DNA of 64,000 nt from CAYTTA01 sp964440655 (GCA_964440655.1 CAYTTA010000002.1:1-64000), one strand, 5' to 3'. Numbered from the stretch's first letter, positions 27,348-36,659 are shown. Program-made: numbers and translations. The notes: generated by a model from the letters alone, not told the origin.

Positions 27348-27380
27348 CAAAAATTTACCTCTAAAGGGCGACTATTTCAA
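27348..27380 (-). promoter_or_regulatory. Candidate Bacteroidota-type promoter of rpmB
   Basis: On the minus strand, TTG (27380-27378) is followed after 20 bases by TAAATTTTTG (27357-27348). This resembles the Bacteroidota -33/-7 pair (TTG and TAnnTTTG), imperfectly. It would start transcription about 25-30 bases before the rpmB ATG. Pattern only. Confidence 0.35.
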
Positions 27381-27558
27381 GATTGTTTTCAACCGAAACT
27401 TTCAGATATTTAGCGCAGCCTGCATCAATGGAATTCAACCGCCCGCTCCATGCCAGGTTTCAGACCTTCCGGCCGTTGTACAATAGAGCCTCCCTGATGC
27501 CCGTTTTTTGACTGTAACGCGCTATCCTCTCTCGGGTCGACTAAAAGCATGCCTTTTT

Positions 27559-27588
27559 TTGAATTTGCCCAGATTAGCCCTATTTTCA
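27559..27588 (+). promoter_or_regulatory. Candidate promoter of gyrB
   Basis: TTG at 27559-27561 and TATTTTCA at 27581-27588 are separated by 19 bases, an imperfect match to the Bacteroidota -33/-7 pattern. It lies 44 bases before the gyrB ATG. The TATA-rich stretch after it may be the true element instead. Confidence 0.25.
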
Positions 27589-27631
27589 GGCCCGTATAAA
27601 GCTATAAAATACAAGAATCAACCCCCCCAAA

Positions 27632-29572
27632 ATGCCTATTGCAACCAACTCTGATTATCAGGCTTCCAATATACAGGTTCTGGAGGGTCTGGAGGCCGTC
27701 CGGAAACGCCCCTCCATGTATATCGGGGATACGGGGCAGCGAGGACTCCATCACCTCATCAATGAAGTTGTCGACAACTCCATCGACGAGGCTCTCGCCG
27801 GTTTCTGTGATCGCATCACGCTGACCATTCACAAGGATGGTTCGATCACCATTGCCGACAATGGCCGCGGGATTCCGGTCGACACTCATCCACAGCTGGG
27901 AATTCCCGCTGTCGAGGTTGTCATGACCAAGCTCCACGCAGGAGGAAAGTTTGACAAGAGCTCCTACAAGGTATCGGGCGGACTGCACGGAGTAGGGGTG
28001 AGCTGCGTGAACGCACTCTCTTCCCATTTTGAAGTGGAAATCCACCGGGACGGAAAGATCCACACCATGCGGTTCGAGCGGGGTGGCACCGTCTCTCCGC
28101 TTCAGGTGAGTGGAACGACCGACAAGAGGGGGACCATCATCCGGTTCATGCCCGACAAGGAGATTTTCACCCAGACGACCGAGTTCAAATTCGACATCAT
28201 TGCCGAGCGGATGCGTGAACTCGCCTTCCTGAATCCGCGAATCACCATTGAGCTGATCGATGAACGGGAAGAGGAAGAGGAGCTCAGCAAGGCGGTTTTC
28301 CACTATGAAGGGGGGGTCCGTGATTTCGTCAAGTATCTGGACGAAAACCGGGAGTCGATGATGACGGAGCCCATATATATAGAGGGCGAGGTTGAAAATG
28401 TTCCGGTGGAACTGGCCATGCAGTACAACCGCTCCTACACGGAGAATGTTTTTACCTATGTAAACAACATCAATACCCGGGAAGGCGGAACCCACGTCTC
28501 CGGCTTCCGCCGTGCTTTGACGAGAAGCCTGAAAACCTACGCCGAGAAGAACGGACTGATCAAGTCGAACAGCAAGGTCAATATCACGGGGGAGGATTTC
28601 CGTGAAGGACTTACGGCCGTCCTGAGTGTAAAGGTGCAGGAGCCGCAGTTTGAAGGGCAGACCAAGACCAAACTGGGCAACTCCGAAGTGCAGGGAGCGG
28701 TCGAGATGGTGGTTTACGACAAACTCAACGAATTTCTTGAGCAGAATCCTAAAATTGCACGAGCCATCCTCGAGAAAGTGATTCTGGCCGCCGAAGCGCG
28801 GGAAGCCGCCAGAAAGGCACGCCAGCTGATTCAGCGCAAAAGTGCCATGGGCGGGGGAAGCCTTCCGGGCAAGCTCGCAGATTGTTCGATCAATGAGCCG
28901 GAACACTGCGAGATCTACCTGGTGGAGGGCGACTCGGCCGGTGGATCGGCCAAGATGGGCAGGAACCGAAGTTTTCAGGCCATCCTTCCTCTTCGGGGAA
29001 AGATCCTGAACGTGGAGAAGGCCAACATCAACAAGATCCTCGAGAACAGGGAGATCCAGGCGATCATCACTGCCCTCGGGGCAGGAGTCGGCCACGGGGA
29101 AGATGATTTTGATCTGGAGAGGCTCCGCTACCACAAGATCATCATCATGACCGACGCCGATGTGGACGGGTCCCACATCCGGACTCTGCTGCTCACCTTC
29201 TTCTACCGCTACATGCAGCCCCTGGTGGAGCGGGGACATATCTTTATCGCCACACCGCCCCTTTACCGGATCAGTTCGTCGGGCGGACGGATCGAGTATG
29301 CCTGGGACGATGAGACGCGCGATCGCATTATCTCCGAACTGAGAAAGAAGAACAGGAAATTTGATGTCTCCCGCTACAAGGGGCTGGGTGAGATGAACCC
29401 CGAACAACTCTGGGAGACAACCATGAACCCGGAAACCCGGACTCTTCAGCAGGTAACCGTGGAGAATGCGGCAGCTGCCGACAAAATGTTCTCCATCCTG
29501 ATGGGAGACGAGGTCGAGCCACGAAGGGCCTTCATCGAAAGGAATGCCCGCTACGCGACACTCGACGTCTAG
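27632..29572 (+). CDS. gyrB: DNA gyrase subunit B
   Basis: GyrB is the ATPase and TOPRIM subunit of the enzyme that introduces negative supercoils. The 646-residue protein starts ASNIQVLEGLEAVRKRPSMYIG, with GHKL motifs EVVDNSIDEALAG, DNGRGIPV and GGLHGVGVSCVNALS. The TOPRIM domain shows EGDSAGGSAKMGRNR and TDADVDGSHIRTLLLTFF; the end NARYATLDV is standard. gyrA follows in the same direction after 146 bases. Confidence 0.98.
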   Translation: MPIATNSDYQASNIQVLEGLEAVRKRPSMYIGDTGQRGLHHLINEVVDNSIDEALAGFCDRITLTIHKDGSITIADNGRGIPVDTHPQLGIPAVEVVMTKLHAGGKFDKSSYKVSGGLHGVGVSCVNALSSHFEVEIHRDGKIHTMRFERGGTVSPLQVSGTTDKRGTIIRFMPDKEIFTQTTEFKFDIIAERMRELAFLNPRITIELIDEREEEEELSKAVFHYEGGVRDFVKYLDENRESMMTEPIYIEGEVENVPVELAMQYNRSYTENVFTYVNNINTREGGTHVSGFRRALTRSLKTYAEKNGLIKSNSKVNITGEDFREGLTAVLSVKVQEPQFEGQTKTKLGNSEVQGAVEMVVYDKLNEFLEQNPKIARAILEKVILAAEAREAARKARQLIQRKSAMGGGSLPGKLADCSINEPEHCEIYLVEGDSAGGSAKMGRNRSFQAILPLRGKILNVEKANINKILENREIQAIITALGAGVGHGEDDFDLERLRYHKIIIMTDADVDGSHIRTLLLTFFYRYMQPLVERGHIFIATPPLYRISSSGGRIEYAWDDETRDRIISELRKKNRKFDVSRYKGLGEMNPEQLWETTMNPETRTLQQVTVENAAAADKMFSILMGDEVEPRRAFIERNARYATLDV

Positions 29573-29718
29573 GGGCTTTTATTCTAGAAACAACACCTGG
29601 CCGGCGGGCAGATAATCGTGGGGTCATCTCCCGCCCGGGTTGTTCACCTGTTTCCGTTGCGGTGTGAACCGCCGTACAGTCCAATTTTTCAACTGATCTG
29701 ATCTCCTCAATCTGACCT

Positions 29719-32184
29719 ATGTCCAGAGAAAAAATCATACCTATAACGATCGAAGACGAGATGCAATCCTCCTACATCGACTACTCGATGTCGGTGATTG
29801 TATCCCGGGCCCTGCCCGATGTGAGGGACGGTCTAAAACCGGTCCACCGGCGGGTTCTCTACGGAATGAGCGAGCTGGGAATGCTCCACAACCGTAATTA
29901 CAAGAAGAGTGCACGGCTTGTGGGGGAGGTTCTTGGTAAGTATCACCCGCACGGTGACTCCGCCGTCTACGACACCATCGTTCGGATGGTACAGGATTTC
30001 TCCCTCCGGTATCCGCTCGTGGACGGTCAGGGGAACTTCGGTTCGGTCGACGGTGACTCTGCGGCGGCGATGCGGTATACCGAAGTCCGCATGCAGCGGA
30101 TTGCCGAGGAGATGCTCACCGATATCAACAAGGAGACGGTCGACTGGAAGTCGAACTTCGATGATACCCTTACGGAACCGACTGTCCTTCCCGCCAAACT
30201 TCCCAACCTGCTCATAAACGGTGTTTCCGGGATTGCGGTGGGAATGGCGACCAACATTCCGCCCCACAATCTCGGGGAGGTGGTGGATGGCATTATTGCC
30301 TGGATCGACAATCCGGAGATCACCATTCCGGAGCTGATGAAGCATATTGTCGCTCCCGACTTCCCGACCGGAGGAATCATCTACGGGTATGAGGGAGTGC
30401 GTGAGGCGTACGAGACCGGAAGGGGGAAGATCACTCTGCGCGCTCGGGCCAATGTGGAAGAGATGCGCAATGGGCGGGAACAGATCGTGGTGACCGAAAT
30501 CCCCTACCAGGTCAACAAGGCCACGCTGATCGAGAAGATTGCCGATCTGGTCAATACGGAGAGGATCACCGATATCTCCGAAGTGCGCGATGAATCGGAC
30601 CGGGAAGGGATGAGGGTTGTCATCTCCCTGAAGAGAGGAGCCAACGCGGGTGTGGTTCTGAACCAGCTCTACAAGTACACCCAGATGCAGCAGACATTCG
30701 GGGTGATCAACCTGGCACTGGTTCAGGGACGCCCCAGGATACTGACCCTCTCCGAGCTGATCCACCATTTTGTGGAGCACCGGATCGAGGTGATCATCCG
30801 GCGGACCATCTACGATCTTGATCAGGCCGAAGCGCGGGCACACATACTGGAGGGGCTCCGCATCGCGCTGGACAACCTGGATGAGGTGATCAAGACGATC
30901 CGGGCTTCGCGCAATCCGCAGATTGCGAATTTGGAACTGCGCAGGAAATTCGGACTGACCGACATCCAGGCCAAGGCGATTCTGGATATGCGGCTGCAGA
31001 AACTGACGGGTCTGGAAGTGGAGAAGGTCGATCAGGAGTATCGCGAGATCATCGACCACATCCGGGAGTATCGTGACATTCTCTCCGACCGTTCCCGTCA
31101 ACTGGACATCGTCAAAGAGGAGCTTCTGGATCTGAAAGGGCGATACAATGACGAGCGCCGTACCCAGATCGTCTACTCGGCGGAGGATTTTACCATCGAA
31201 GACATGATCGCCGACGAGGATGTGGTGGTCACGATCTCGAATACCGGATTCATCAAGCGGATGCCGGTAAGCGGCTATCGGATACAGCGTCGTGGCGGCA
31301 AAGGAATGAAAGGGACCACCACACGTGAAGATGAGTTTGTCGAACATCTTTTTGTAGCCACCAACCACAACTACATCCTCTTCTTCACCGAAAAGGGGCA
31401 CTGCTACTGGCTCCGTGTTTATGAGATTCCGGAGGGATCCAGGCTGTCGAGAGGCCGAGCTATTGTCAATCTGATCGACATCGACAAGGATGACCGCATC
31501 ATGACTTTTGTACCGGTCAAGACACTGGATGATCCTGAATACATCAACTCCCACCATATCATCATGTCGACCAAGGAAGGTCAGGTGAAGAAAACCTCCC
31601 TTGAGGCCTACAGCCGGCCCCGCCGGGACGGGATCATTGCGATCAATATCCGTGAAGGTGACCGTCTGCTCGGTGCATCCCTTACAGACGGCGACAGCCA
31701 CATCATCCTGGCCAACCGCAACGGACGGGCCATCCGCTTCCATGAAAGAGAAGTGCGTGAAATGGGCCGTAATACTTCCGGAGTCCGTGGCATGAATCTG
31801 GACAATGGGGATGAACTGGTCGATATGGTTGTGATCCGCAATCCCCATGAGGCGACTGTTCTTGCGATCTCGGAAAACGGATATGGCAAGAGATCGCTCG
31901 TGAATGACTATCGTGAACAGAGCCGTGGCGGTAAAGGGGTTATCACCCTCAAGATCACACCCAAGACCGGGAAACTGATCGCACTGAAGGAGGTGTCCGA
32001 CAACGACGATCTGATGCTCATAACCGAAAAGGGCAAGGTTATCCGCATGCAGTGCAAGGGGATACGAACAATGGGACGCAACACCCAGGGCGTTCGGATC
32101 ATGCGTCTTGACGCCGATGAACAGATCGCCGCGGTGACCCGCGTGGTCAACGAGGATGAGGAAGATGAGGTGACGCGTCTCTGA
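29719..32184 (+). CDS. gyrA: DNA gyrase subunit A
   Basis: GyrA cuts and rejoins DNA in gyrase. The 821-residue protein has the N-terminal YIDYSMSVIVSRALPDVRDG, the catalytic tyrosine in AAMRYTEVRM, and a C-terminal pinwheel domain. The GyrA box that marks gyrase rather than topoisomerase IV is QRRGGKG, with a second RGGKG in EQSRGGKGVITL. The acidic tail (NEDEEDEVTRL) is short. Adjacent gyrB and hairpins after the stop complete the unit. Confidence 0.98.
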   Translation: MSREKIIPITIEDEMQSSYIDYSMSVIVSRALPDVRDGLKPVHRRVLYGMSELGMLHNRNYKKSARLVGEVLGKYHPHGDSAVYDTIVRMVQDFSLRYPLVDGQGNFGSVDGDSAAAMRYTEVRMQRIAEEMLTDINKETVDWKSNFDDTLTEPTVLPAKLPNLLINGVSGIAVGMATNIPPHNLGEVVDGIIAWIDNPEITIPELMKHIVAPDFPTGGIIYGYEGVREAYETGRGKITLRARANVEEMRNGREQIVVTEIPYQVNKATLIEKIADLVNTERITDISEVRDESDREGMRVVISLKRGANAGVVLNQLYKYTQMQQTFGVINLALVQGRPRILTLSELIHHFVEHRIEVIIRRTIYDLDQAEARAHILEGLRIALDNLDEVIKTIRASRNPQIANLELRRKFGLTDIQAKAILDMRLQKLTGLEVEKVDQEYREIIDHIREYRDILSDRSRQLDIVKEELLDLKGRYNDERRTQIVYSAEDFTIEDMIADEDVVVTISNTGFIKRMPVSGYRIQRRGGKGMKGTTTREDEFVEHLFVATNHNYILFFTEKGHCYWLRVYEIPEGSRLSRGRAIVNLIDIDKDDRIMTFVPVKTLDDPEYINSHHIIMSTKEGQVKKTSLEAYSRPRRDGIIAINIREGDRLLGASLTDGDSHIILANRNGRAIRFHEREVREMGRNTSGVRGMNLDNGDELVDMVVIRNPHEATVLAISENGYGKRSLVNDYREQSRGGKGVITLKITPKTGKLIALKEVSDNDDLMLITEKGKVIRMQCKGIRTMGRNTQGVRIMRLDADEQIAAVTRVVNEDEEDEVTRL

Positions 32185-32197
32185 TCCGGCCGCAAGT

Positions 32198-32215
32198 CCT
32201 GATTTTTGAATCAGG
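32198..32215 (+). terminator. Hairpin after gyrA
   Basis: CCTGATT and AATCAGG pair around TTTG in a 7-bp stem starting 13 bases after the gyrA stop. The following GTCTTTGAATT is only moderately T-rich. It is a plausible gyrA terminator. Confidence 0.45.
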
Positions 32216-32264
32216 GTCTTTGAATTACTGCCGATCTGCCTGAGCCTTGCTGCATACGCTTGAA

Positions 32265-32301
32265 CCCGACCCCGGATGTGAGATCATCTCCGGGTCGGGG
32301 G
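32265..32301. terminator. Strong GC hairpin between convergent gyrA and WYL genes
   Basis: CCCGACCCCGGA and TCCGGGTCGGG pair over 11 positions with one bulged C and a 14-base loop. No T run follows on either strand. It sits between the two convergent genes and could stop transcription in both directions. Confidence 0.4.
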
Positions 32302-32313
32302 TGAGGCTTTCCC

Positions 32314-33267
32314 TTACAGACTCTCCGCCATTTTCCGAAGGAGCTCCGCCCGCTTTTCAACCAGCTCCTTCGGCCCTTTTACCCTGACCTGATCGGCAAA
32401 CTGGAGCAGCCACTCATTGATATAGTCCAGATTGTCGAACCGAAAGGTCACTTTAATATTTTCGGAATTTTCCTTCTCTTTCTTAATAATCTTTGTTGGC
32501 AGATTGGTCTCAAAACGCTCCAAACAAGTTGAGGCAACCTCTATATCGATTTCATGGCCGGAGCTGTCAGAACGGAAAATCAGGGCCTCTGCATCGATTT
32601 CCTCTTTTAGCTCGAATTTTCGGTCGGTGATCCGGATGTCGGACATCCGATCGAGGATAAAATTCCGCATATCCTTCCTTTTTTCAGAGTAGCCGATCAC
32701 ATTCCAGTGATCCCGGTAAAAAACCAGAAGATAGGGGTCGATCAAACGCCGGCTTCGTGTCTCTCTTCCCCGCGCCTGATAATGAAATTCGATGGAGAGA
32801 TTCTGGGAAATGGCACTGCTCACCAGATACCAGCTCCCTCCCTTCCTCTTTGCCGGTCCGAATCTGAGAAATGGATCAACAATGGTTCGGCCGGACAACG
32901 ACTCCATGAAATGACGGAGCTCTTCCGGCAATGAATGACGGATCTTGATCTCCACACCGCGGGCATCCTCCACCAGATTCTGATCCACCTGAGACTTTAC
33001 AAAGTTCAGACCGACCATGATGGTTGCCAGTTCCTTCGATGAGAACATGAGAGGCGGCATCCTGAATCCCGGGACAACACCATAACCGCTGTATCGCTCC
33101 CATGTAACGGGTACATTGATCTCGGACAGGGCATTAAGATCCCGGAAAATGGTGCGCCGGCTCACTCCGAACAGTTCAGCGAGCTTGTCCGCCGTAAGAT
33201 CCTTCCGGTTCTCCTGCAGCATCAGGATGATCTTCATCCTCCGTTCCGAACTCTTCATCCGACTCAT
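32314..33267 (-). CDS. HTH/WYL-domain transcriptional regulator
   Basis: This 317-residue protein has an N-terminal winged helix-turn-helix (MKIILMLQENRKDLTADKLAELFGVSRRTIFRDLNAL) followed by a WYL domain (IEFHYQARGRETRSRRLIDPYLLVFYRDHWNVIGYSEKR) and a C-terminal WCX-like part. WYL regulators respond to small molecules or nucleic acids. Targets are not evident; its divergent neighbour is not present, as rsmG lies 132 bases upstream in the same direction. Codon use is more AT-rich than in the neighbours, a possible hint of transfer. Confidence 0.92.
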   Translation of the reverse strand: MSRMKSSERRMKIILMLQENRKDLTADKLAELFGVSRRTIFRDLNALSEINVPVTWERYSGYGVVPGFRMPPLMFSSKELATIMVGLNFVKSQVDQNLVEDARGVEIKIRHSLPEELRHFMESLSGRTIVDPFLRFGPAKRKGGSWYLVSSAISQNLSIEFHYQARGRETRSRRLIDPYLLVFYRDHWNVIGYSEKRKDMRNFILDRMSDIRITDRKFELKEEIDAEALIFRSDSSGHEIDIEVASTCLERFETNLPTKIIKKEKENSENIKVTFRFDNLDYINEWLLQFADQVRVKGPKELVEKRAELLRKMAESL

Positions 33268-33399
33268 CTTTCCAGGATCCGTTTGATAGTGTGCGCAACG
33301 CTGTCAGTATGGTGCGCCAGGCATGATGCCATTTTCGGCCGCATAGATGGAATCCACGAGACATTAAGCGGCTACGTAACGATAGAGAGGGGGTGCTTG

Positions 33400-34068
33400 C
33401 TAATCAAGGAGAGGTGCCCGATCCAGAACAAGAATGGCTTTGCCTTCATAGAATGGTTCCCCTTCTCCAAAATCAAACCGGAAAATATGTGCGGTCTCTC
33501 CCTCTTCCCATTCCTGCAACACCTGCGTGATCTCCTCTTCCGCCTCATCGGCCCCTTTGTAGAAAATCATCCGGTTCCAGGGCATCTCCTTTGTCATCCT
33601 CCAGAGAGAACCAGCGTGGAACGCATGTTTGGTGACAATTCCATGGAAGGGGAGGGAAACCTTTTCAACCGGTGATGAGACGGTACGTACATTTTTCAGG
33701 TCGAGGTTCCAGGCAATCTGCCGTACAGCCGCGATCTTCTTTACCGAAATATCATTAAGAATCCACTCCCGGGATGGATCTGTTATTGCCAGTGGAATAC
33801 CCGGCAAGCCGCCCCCCGTTCCTGCATCAAGCCATCGGTCCTCCTGTTCAAAAAGACCCATGACGACCGGCAGGAGAGAATGGGTGAGATGCTCCCTCAA
33901 TGTTTCACGTGAAACCTCCCTGCTTACAAGGTTCACCTTTCGGTTCCACCAGAGAAGCTGATCCAGATACTCCTCCAGTTCCGGCAAATGTTCACGGAAG
34001 AGTTGACGCGCCTTTTCCAATGTTTCACGTGAAACAGTGCGGGGCTGAACTTGCCGTTCCCGTCGCAT
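33400..34068 (-). CDS. rsmG: 16S rRNA (guanine-N7) methyltransferase RsmG
   Basis: RsmG methylates G527 of 16S rRNA. The 222-residue protein has the SAM motif LDAGTGGGLPGIPLAI, plus NLVSREVSRETLREHLTHSL upstream. The N-terminal end includes RTVSRETLEK. The repeated VSRET sequence arises because two 16-base parS-like sites lie inside the gene. The start overlaps the mnmG stop by one base (TGATG), the usual mnmG-rsmG pairing near bacterial origins. Confidence 0.96.
   Translation of the reverse strand: MRRERQVQPRTVSRETLEKARQLFREHLPELEEYLDQLLWWNRKVNLVSREVSRETLREHLTHSLLPVVMGLFEQEDRWLDAGTGGGLPGIPLAITDPSREWILNDISVKKIAAVRQIAWNLDLKNVRTVSSPVEKVSLPFHGIVTKHAFHAGSLWRMTKEMPWNRMIFYKGADEAEEEITQVLQEWEEGETAHIFRFDFGEGEPFYEGKAILVLDRAPLLD
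33901..33916. promoter_or_regulatory. parS-like ParB-binding site (15/16)
   Basis: TGTTTCACGTGAAACC differs from the consensus parS palindrome TGTTTCACGTGAAACA only in its last base. It lies inside rsmG and codes for part of VSRET. A perfect site is 120 bases away. Confidence 0.85.
34021..34036. promoter_or_regulatory. parS site, perfect consensus
   Basis: TGTTTCACGTGAAACA is an exact match to the 16-base parS consensus first defined in Bacillus subtilis. It lies near the start of rsmG and encodes VSRET in the protein. ParB binds such sites near the origin to load SMC and segregate the chromosome; parA and parB themselves are not in this window. Confidence 0.93.
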
Positions 34069-35957
34069 CAGTTCTTCAGATAGACCATCAGGACCGCGAT
34101 GTCACTTGCAGAGACTCCACTGATCCGGCTTGCCTGTCCGATCGTTTCAGGACGGATCTTATCGAGTTTTTGTCGTCCTTCGGAGGAGAGGCTCTTCAGC
34201 TGCTCATAACGTATTTTCTCAGGGATAGGGGTGTTTTCCTGAGCCTGCATCTCGCGCACCATCTCGAACTCCTTCTCGATATAGCCCGAATATTTTATCT
34301 GGATCTCAATCTGCTCCAGGGCATATCGGTCTCGTGTGATGTTCTCTGCCATCTCCCGCAGCGAAAGATCTGCCTCGAGGAGATGATTGAGATGGATTTC
34401 AGGCCTCGGGATGAGGGTTTTTGCTTTGACGGGCTGAGAGAGAGGGGCCGACCCGATCCGTTCTAGCATGGGATTCATCTGTTCAGGCCGTACCGTATAG
34501 CCGGAGAGCAGATCATGCAGTTTGTCAATCTGATCTCTTTTCGCGCTGAATCTTCTGTAACGCTCCTCGCTCGCAAGTCCCAGGCGATGACCAAGCTCCG
34601 TGAGCCGCAGATCCGCATTGTCCTGCCTGAGAAGGATGCGGTGCTCCGCGCGGGAGGTGAACATCCGGTAAGGCTCCTCGGTTCCCTTGTTGATCAGATC
34701 ATCAATCAGGACACCGATATAGGCTTCGGATCGTTTCAAAATGAAAGGATCCTTCCCATCGATCCGGAGCACGGCGTTGATCCCCGCAACAAGTCCCTGA
34801 CTGGCAGCCTCCTCATATCCTGTGGTGCCGTTGATCTGTCCTGCAAAAAAGAGTCCGTCCACACGTTTCGTCTCCAGGCTCCTGCGGATCTGCCAGGGTG
34901 GGAAGTAGTCATACTCGATGGCGTACCCCGGCCGGATCATGATTGCCTTCTCAAGTCCGGGTATGGCTCTCAGTGCCTTGTACTGTACATCTTCGGGAAG
35001 GGAAGTGGAGAAACCGTTCAGATACATTTCGTAGGTGTTCCACCCTTCCGGTTCCAGAAAGAGCTGATGTTTCTCCTTGTCGGCAAACCTGTGGATCTTG
35101 TCTTCAATGCTGGGGCAGTAGCGGGGTCCGGTGCCCCGGATTCGCCCGGTAAACATGGGACTCCGATCAAAACCGGTTCTCAGGATATCATGGACGTCAG
35201 GTGTGGTATATCCGATCCAGCAGGTGAGCTGATTCTCCAGAGAGGGGAGGGAGTCTGTCATAAAAGAGAAGGGCGTGGGGTCTTCATCCCCATACTGGAC
35301 TTCAAACTTGCTCAGATCGACCGTTCTTCCGTCAATTCGCGGCGGGGTCCCGGTCTTGAGACGCCCCAGTTCGAATCCGAGTTTCTCGAGTGATGCAGAG
35401 ATGCCTGTGGAGGCCCGCTCGCCGGACCGTCCTCCTCCGAAACGGGTTTCTCCAATATGGATCACCCCGTTGCCGAAGGTACCTGTGGTAAGCACAACGG
35501 CACCCGCCCGGAAAATCTGTCCGGTCTGCGTGACCACACCCCGGACCTCTTTCCCCTCATCATCGGTGAGCAGGTCCACAACATGATCTTGCCGGAAAGT
35601 GAGATTCTCACGCTGCTCCAGGATCTCTCTCATCCGGAGCGAATAGAGCGCGCGATCACTCTGACAACGGGGACTCCACATGGCAGGCCCTTTGCTTCGA
35701 TTGAGTATCCGGAACTGGACCCCGGTTTGATCACTGACCAGACCGCTCACTCCTCCCAGAGCGTCAATCTCCCGGACAAGCTGTCCCTTGGCCACTCCTC
35801 CCATCGCAGGGTTGCAGGACATTCTGGCAATGGCCTCGAGACTCATGGTGATGAGAAGAGTCTTTGCTCCCATTGCAGAGGCCGCAGCTGCCGCTTCACT
35901 TCCGGCATGTCCACCGCCAACCACAATCACATCATATCCAGGGTTTACAGACTCCAT
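34068..35957 (-). CDS. mnmG: tRNA uridine-5-carboxymethylaminomethyl modification enzyme MnmG
   Basis: MnmG (GidA) uses FAD with MnmE to place the carboxymethylaminomethyl group on wobble U34. The 629-residue protein has the dinucleotide site YDVIVVGGGHAGSEAAAAASAMG and the family hallmarks SCNPAMGGVAKGQLVREIDALGG and GRTVDLSKFEVQYGDE. The C-terminus (IPEKIRYEQLKSLSSEGRQKL, ISGVSASDIAVLMVYL) is the MnmE-binding helical domain. mnmG-rsmG overlap by one base. No divergent gene is near; tRNA-Asp lies upstream on the same strand, after its own terminator. Confidence 0.98.
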   Translation of the reverse strand: MESVNPGYDVIVVGGGHAGSEAAAAASAMGAKTLLITMSLEAIARMSCNPAMGGVAKGQLVREIDALGGVSGLVSDQTGVQFRILNRSKGPAMWSPRCQSDRALYSLRMREILEQRENLTFRQDHVVDLLTDDEGKEVRGVVTQTGQIFRAGAVVLTTGTFGNGVIHIGETRFGGGRSGERASTGISASLEKLGFELGRLKTGTPPRIDGRTVDLSKFEVQYGDEDPTPFSFMTDSLPSLENQLTCWIGYTTPDVHDILRTGFDRSPMFTGRIRGTGPRYCPSIEDKIHRFADKEKHQLFLEPEGWNTYEMYLNGFSTSLPEDVQYKALRAIPGLEKAIMIRPGYAIEYDYFPPWQIRRSLETKRVDGLFFAGQINGTTGYEEAASQGLVAGINAVLRIDGKDPFILKRSEAYIGVLIDDLINKGTEEPYRMFTSRAEHRILLRQDNADLRLTELGHRLGLASEERYRRFSAKRDQIDKLHDLLSGYTVRPEQMNPMLERIGSAPLSQPVKAKTLIPRPEIHLNHLLEADLSLREMAENITRDRYALEQIEIQIKYSGYIEKEFEMVREMQAQENTPIPEKIRYEQLKSLSSEGRQKLDKIRPETIGQASRISGVSASDIAVLMVYLKN

Positions 35958-36190
35958 CCAAATATTATTACTTCACTTGCGATTTCTGCTCCTGATTGCC
36001 GAATTCCCAGTGATGGCCGAATTCAAGTCCGGAAAAATACGGGATTTATAAAAAAAAGAGTAGCCTGTGACCAGATACCCCGGGACAGCTTTTCGATAAG
36101 CAGGATGGAGAGGAAGGATGAGTCTTCGGGGGATCATTTCGGGCCCGGCAATTCGGGAATCCGGTAAAGAGCCCGGAAAGGGACAAACAA

Positions 36191-36232
36191 AAAAGCCTTG
36201 CAACAGCATAACATATTGGCTGGCAAGGCTTT
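36191..36232 (-). terminator. Rho-independent terminator after tRNA-Asp
   Basis: AAAGCCTTGC (36192-36201) pairs with GCAAGGCTTT (36223-36232), a perfect 10-bp stem around a 21-base loop. On the minus strand it is followed by TTTTTGTTTGT. It lies 8 bases past the tRNA-Asp 3' end. Confidence 0.75.
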
Positions 36233-36240
36233 ATCTGATG

Positions 36241-36314
36241 CGATCCGGAAGGGACTCGAACCCTCGACCTCCTGCGTGACAGGCAGGCGTTCTAACCAAC
36301 TGAACTACCGGACC
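36241..36314 (-). tRNA. tRNA-Asp (anticodon GTC)
   Basis: The minus strand folds as a 74-base tRNA without encoded CCA. The acceptor is GGTCCGG with CCGGATC (one G-U pair) and discriminator G, as expected for aspartate. The D arm is GTTCAGTTGGTTAGAAC, the anticodon arm CCTGC-CTGTCAC-GCAGG gives anticodon GTC, and the T arm is GAGGGTTCGAGTCCCTT. A partial tRNA-like fragment lies just upstream at 36325-36346. Confidence 0.95.
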
Positions 36315-36324
36315 GTGTGTTTTG

Positions 36325-36346
36325 AAACCGGCTGAGCTGCCGGAAC
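36325..36346 (-). pseudogene. Truncated 5' tRNA-like remnant
   Basis: Read on the minus strand, GTTCCGGCAGCTCAGCCGGTT resembles an acceptor strand followed by a D arm. It matches the first 21 bases of the adjacent tRNA-Asp at 16 positions. No anticodon arm, T arm or 3' acceptor follows, so it is not a functional tRNA. It lies just upstream of tRNA-Asp on the same strand. Confidence 0.5.
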
Positions 36347-36426
36347 ACCAAATATAGCCACGTTTGCGACCGATTGTCAAGCCCCCGCCCAAATCAAGAT
36401 TCTGCTCAAGAATAAGACAATAATAA

Positions 36427-36451
36427 GGGCCACAGTGTTCAACTGCGGCCC
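36427..36451. other. Imperfect GC hairpin in noncoding region
   Basis: GGGCCACAGT pairs with ACTGCGGCCC around GTTCA with a single mismatch. CTTTTCG follows on the plus strand and TTATTATTG on the minus strand. It looks like a terminator, but no gene ends here. It could be a relic or part of an unannotated small RNA. Confidence 0.35.
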
Positions 36452-36659
36452 CTTTTCGTCGGGATGGTTGATTGTTGATCCTTGAAAACCAGGAGGGCCG
36501 GATAAGCATCCGGTTGCCCCTTCTCTTATAAATTGCCGTTCCTGCGGATCGTTCCCGCTCCCTGCGGAGAACTTCTCCGTTTTATGGTTTGAAAAAGCTA
36601 TTTTTAAACGATGCGAAGAGGAGGGAAGTTAAAAGCGCCATCAAGATGCATCTGCCCGG

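Larger units (their letters stand above)
27316..27631. other. Divergent promoter region of rpmB and gyrB
   Basis: These 316 bases lie between the rpmB start (minus) and the gyrB start (plus), with AT-rich blocks near 27330-27415 and 27545-27620. Candidate promoters for both directions are listed separately. I see no further RNA gene in it. Confidence 0.5.

Noticed and set aside
27602..29407. Long open frame on the strand opposite gyrB
   Set aside because: It mirrors gyrB codon structure, lacks a ribosome site and matches no family; the sense strand encodes a complete GyrB.
29833..31848. Long open frame opposite gyrA
   Set aside because: A shadow of the GyrA reading frame; no start signal and no recognisable domain.
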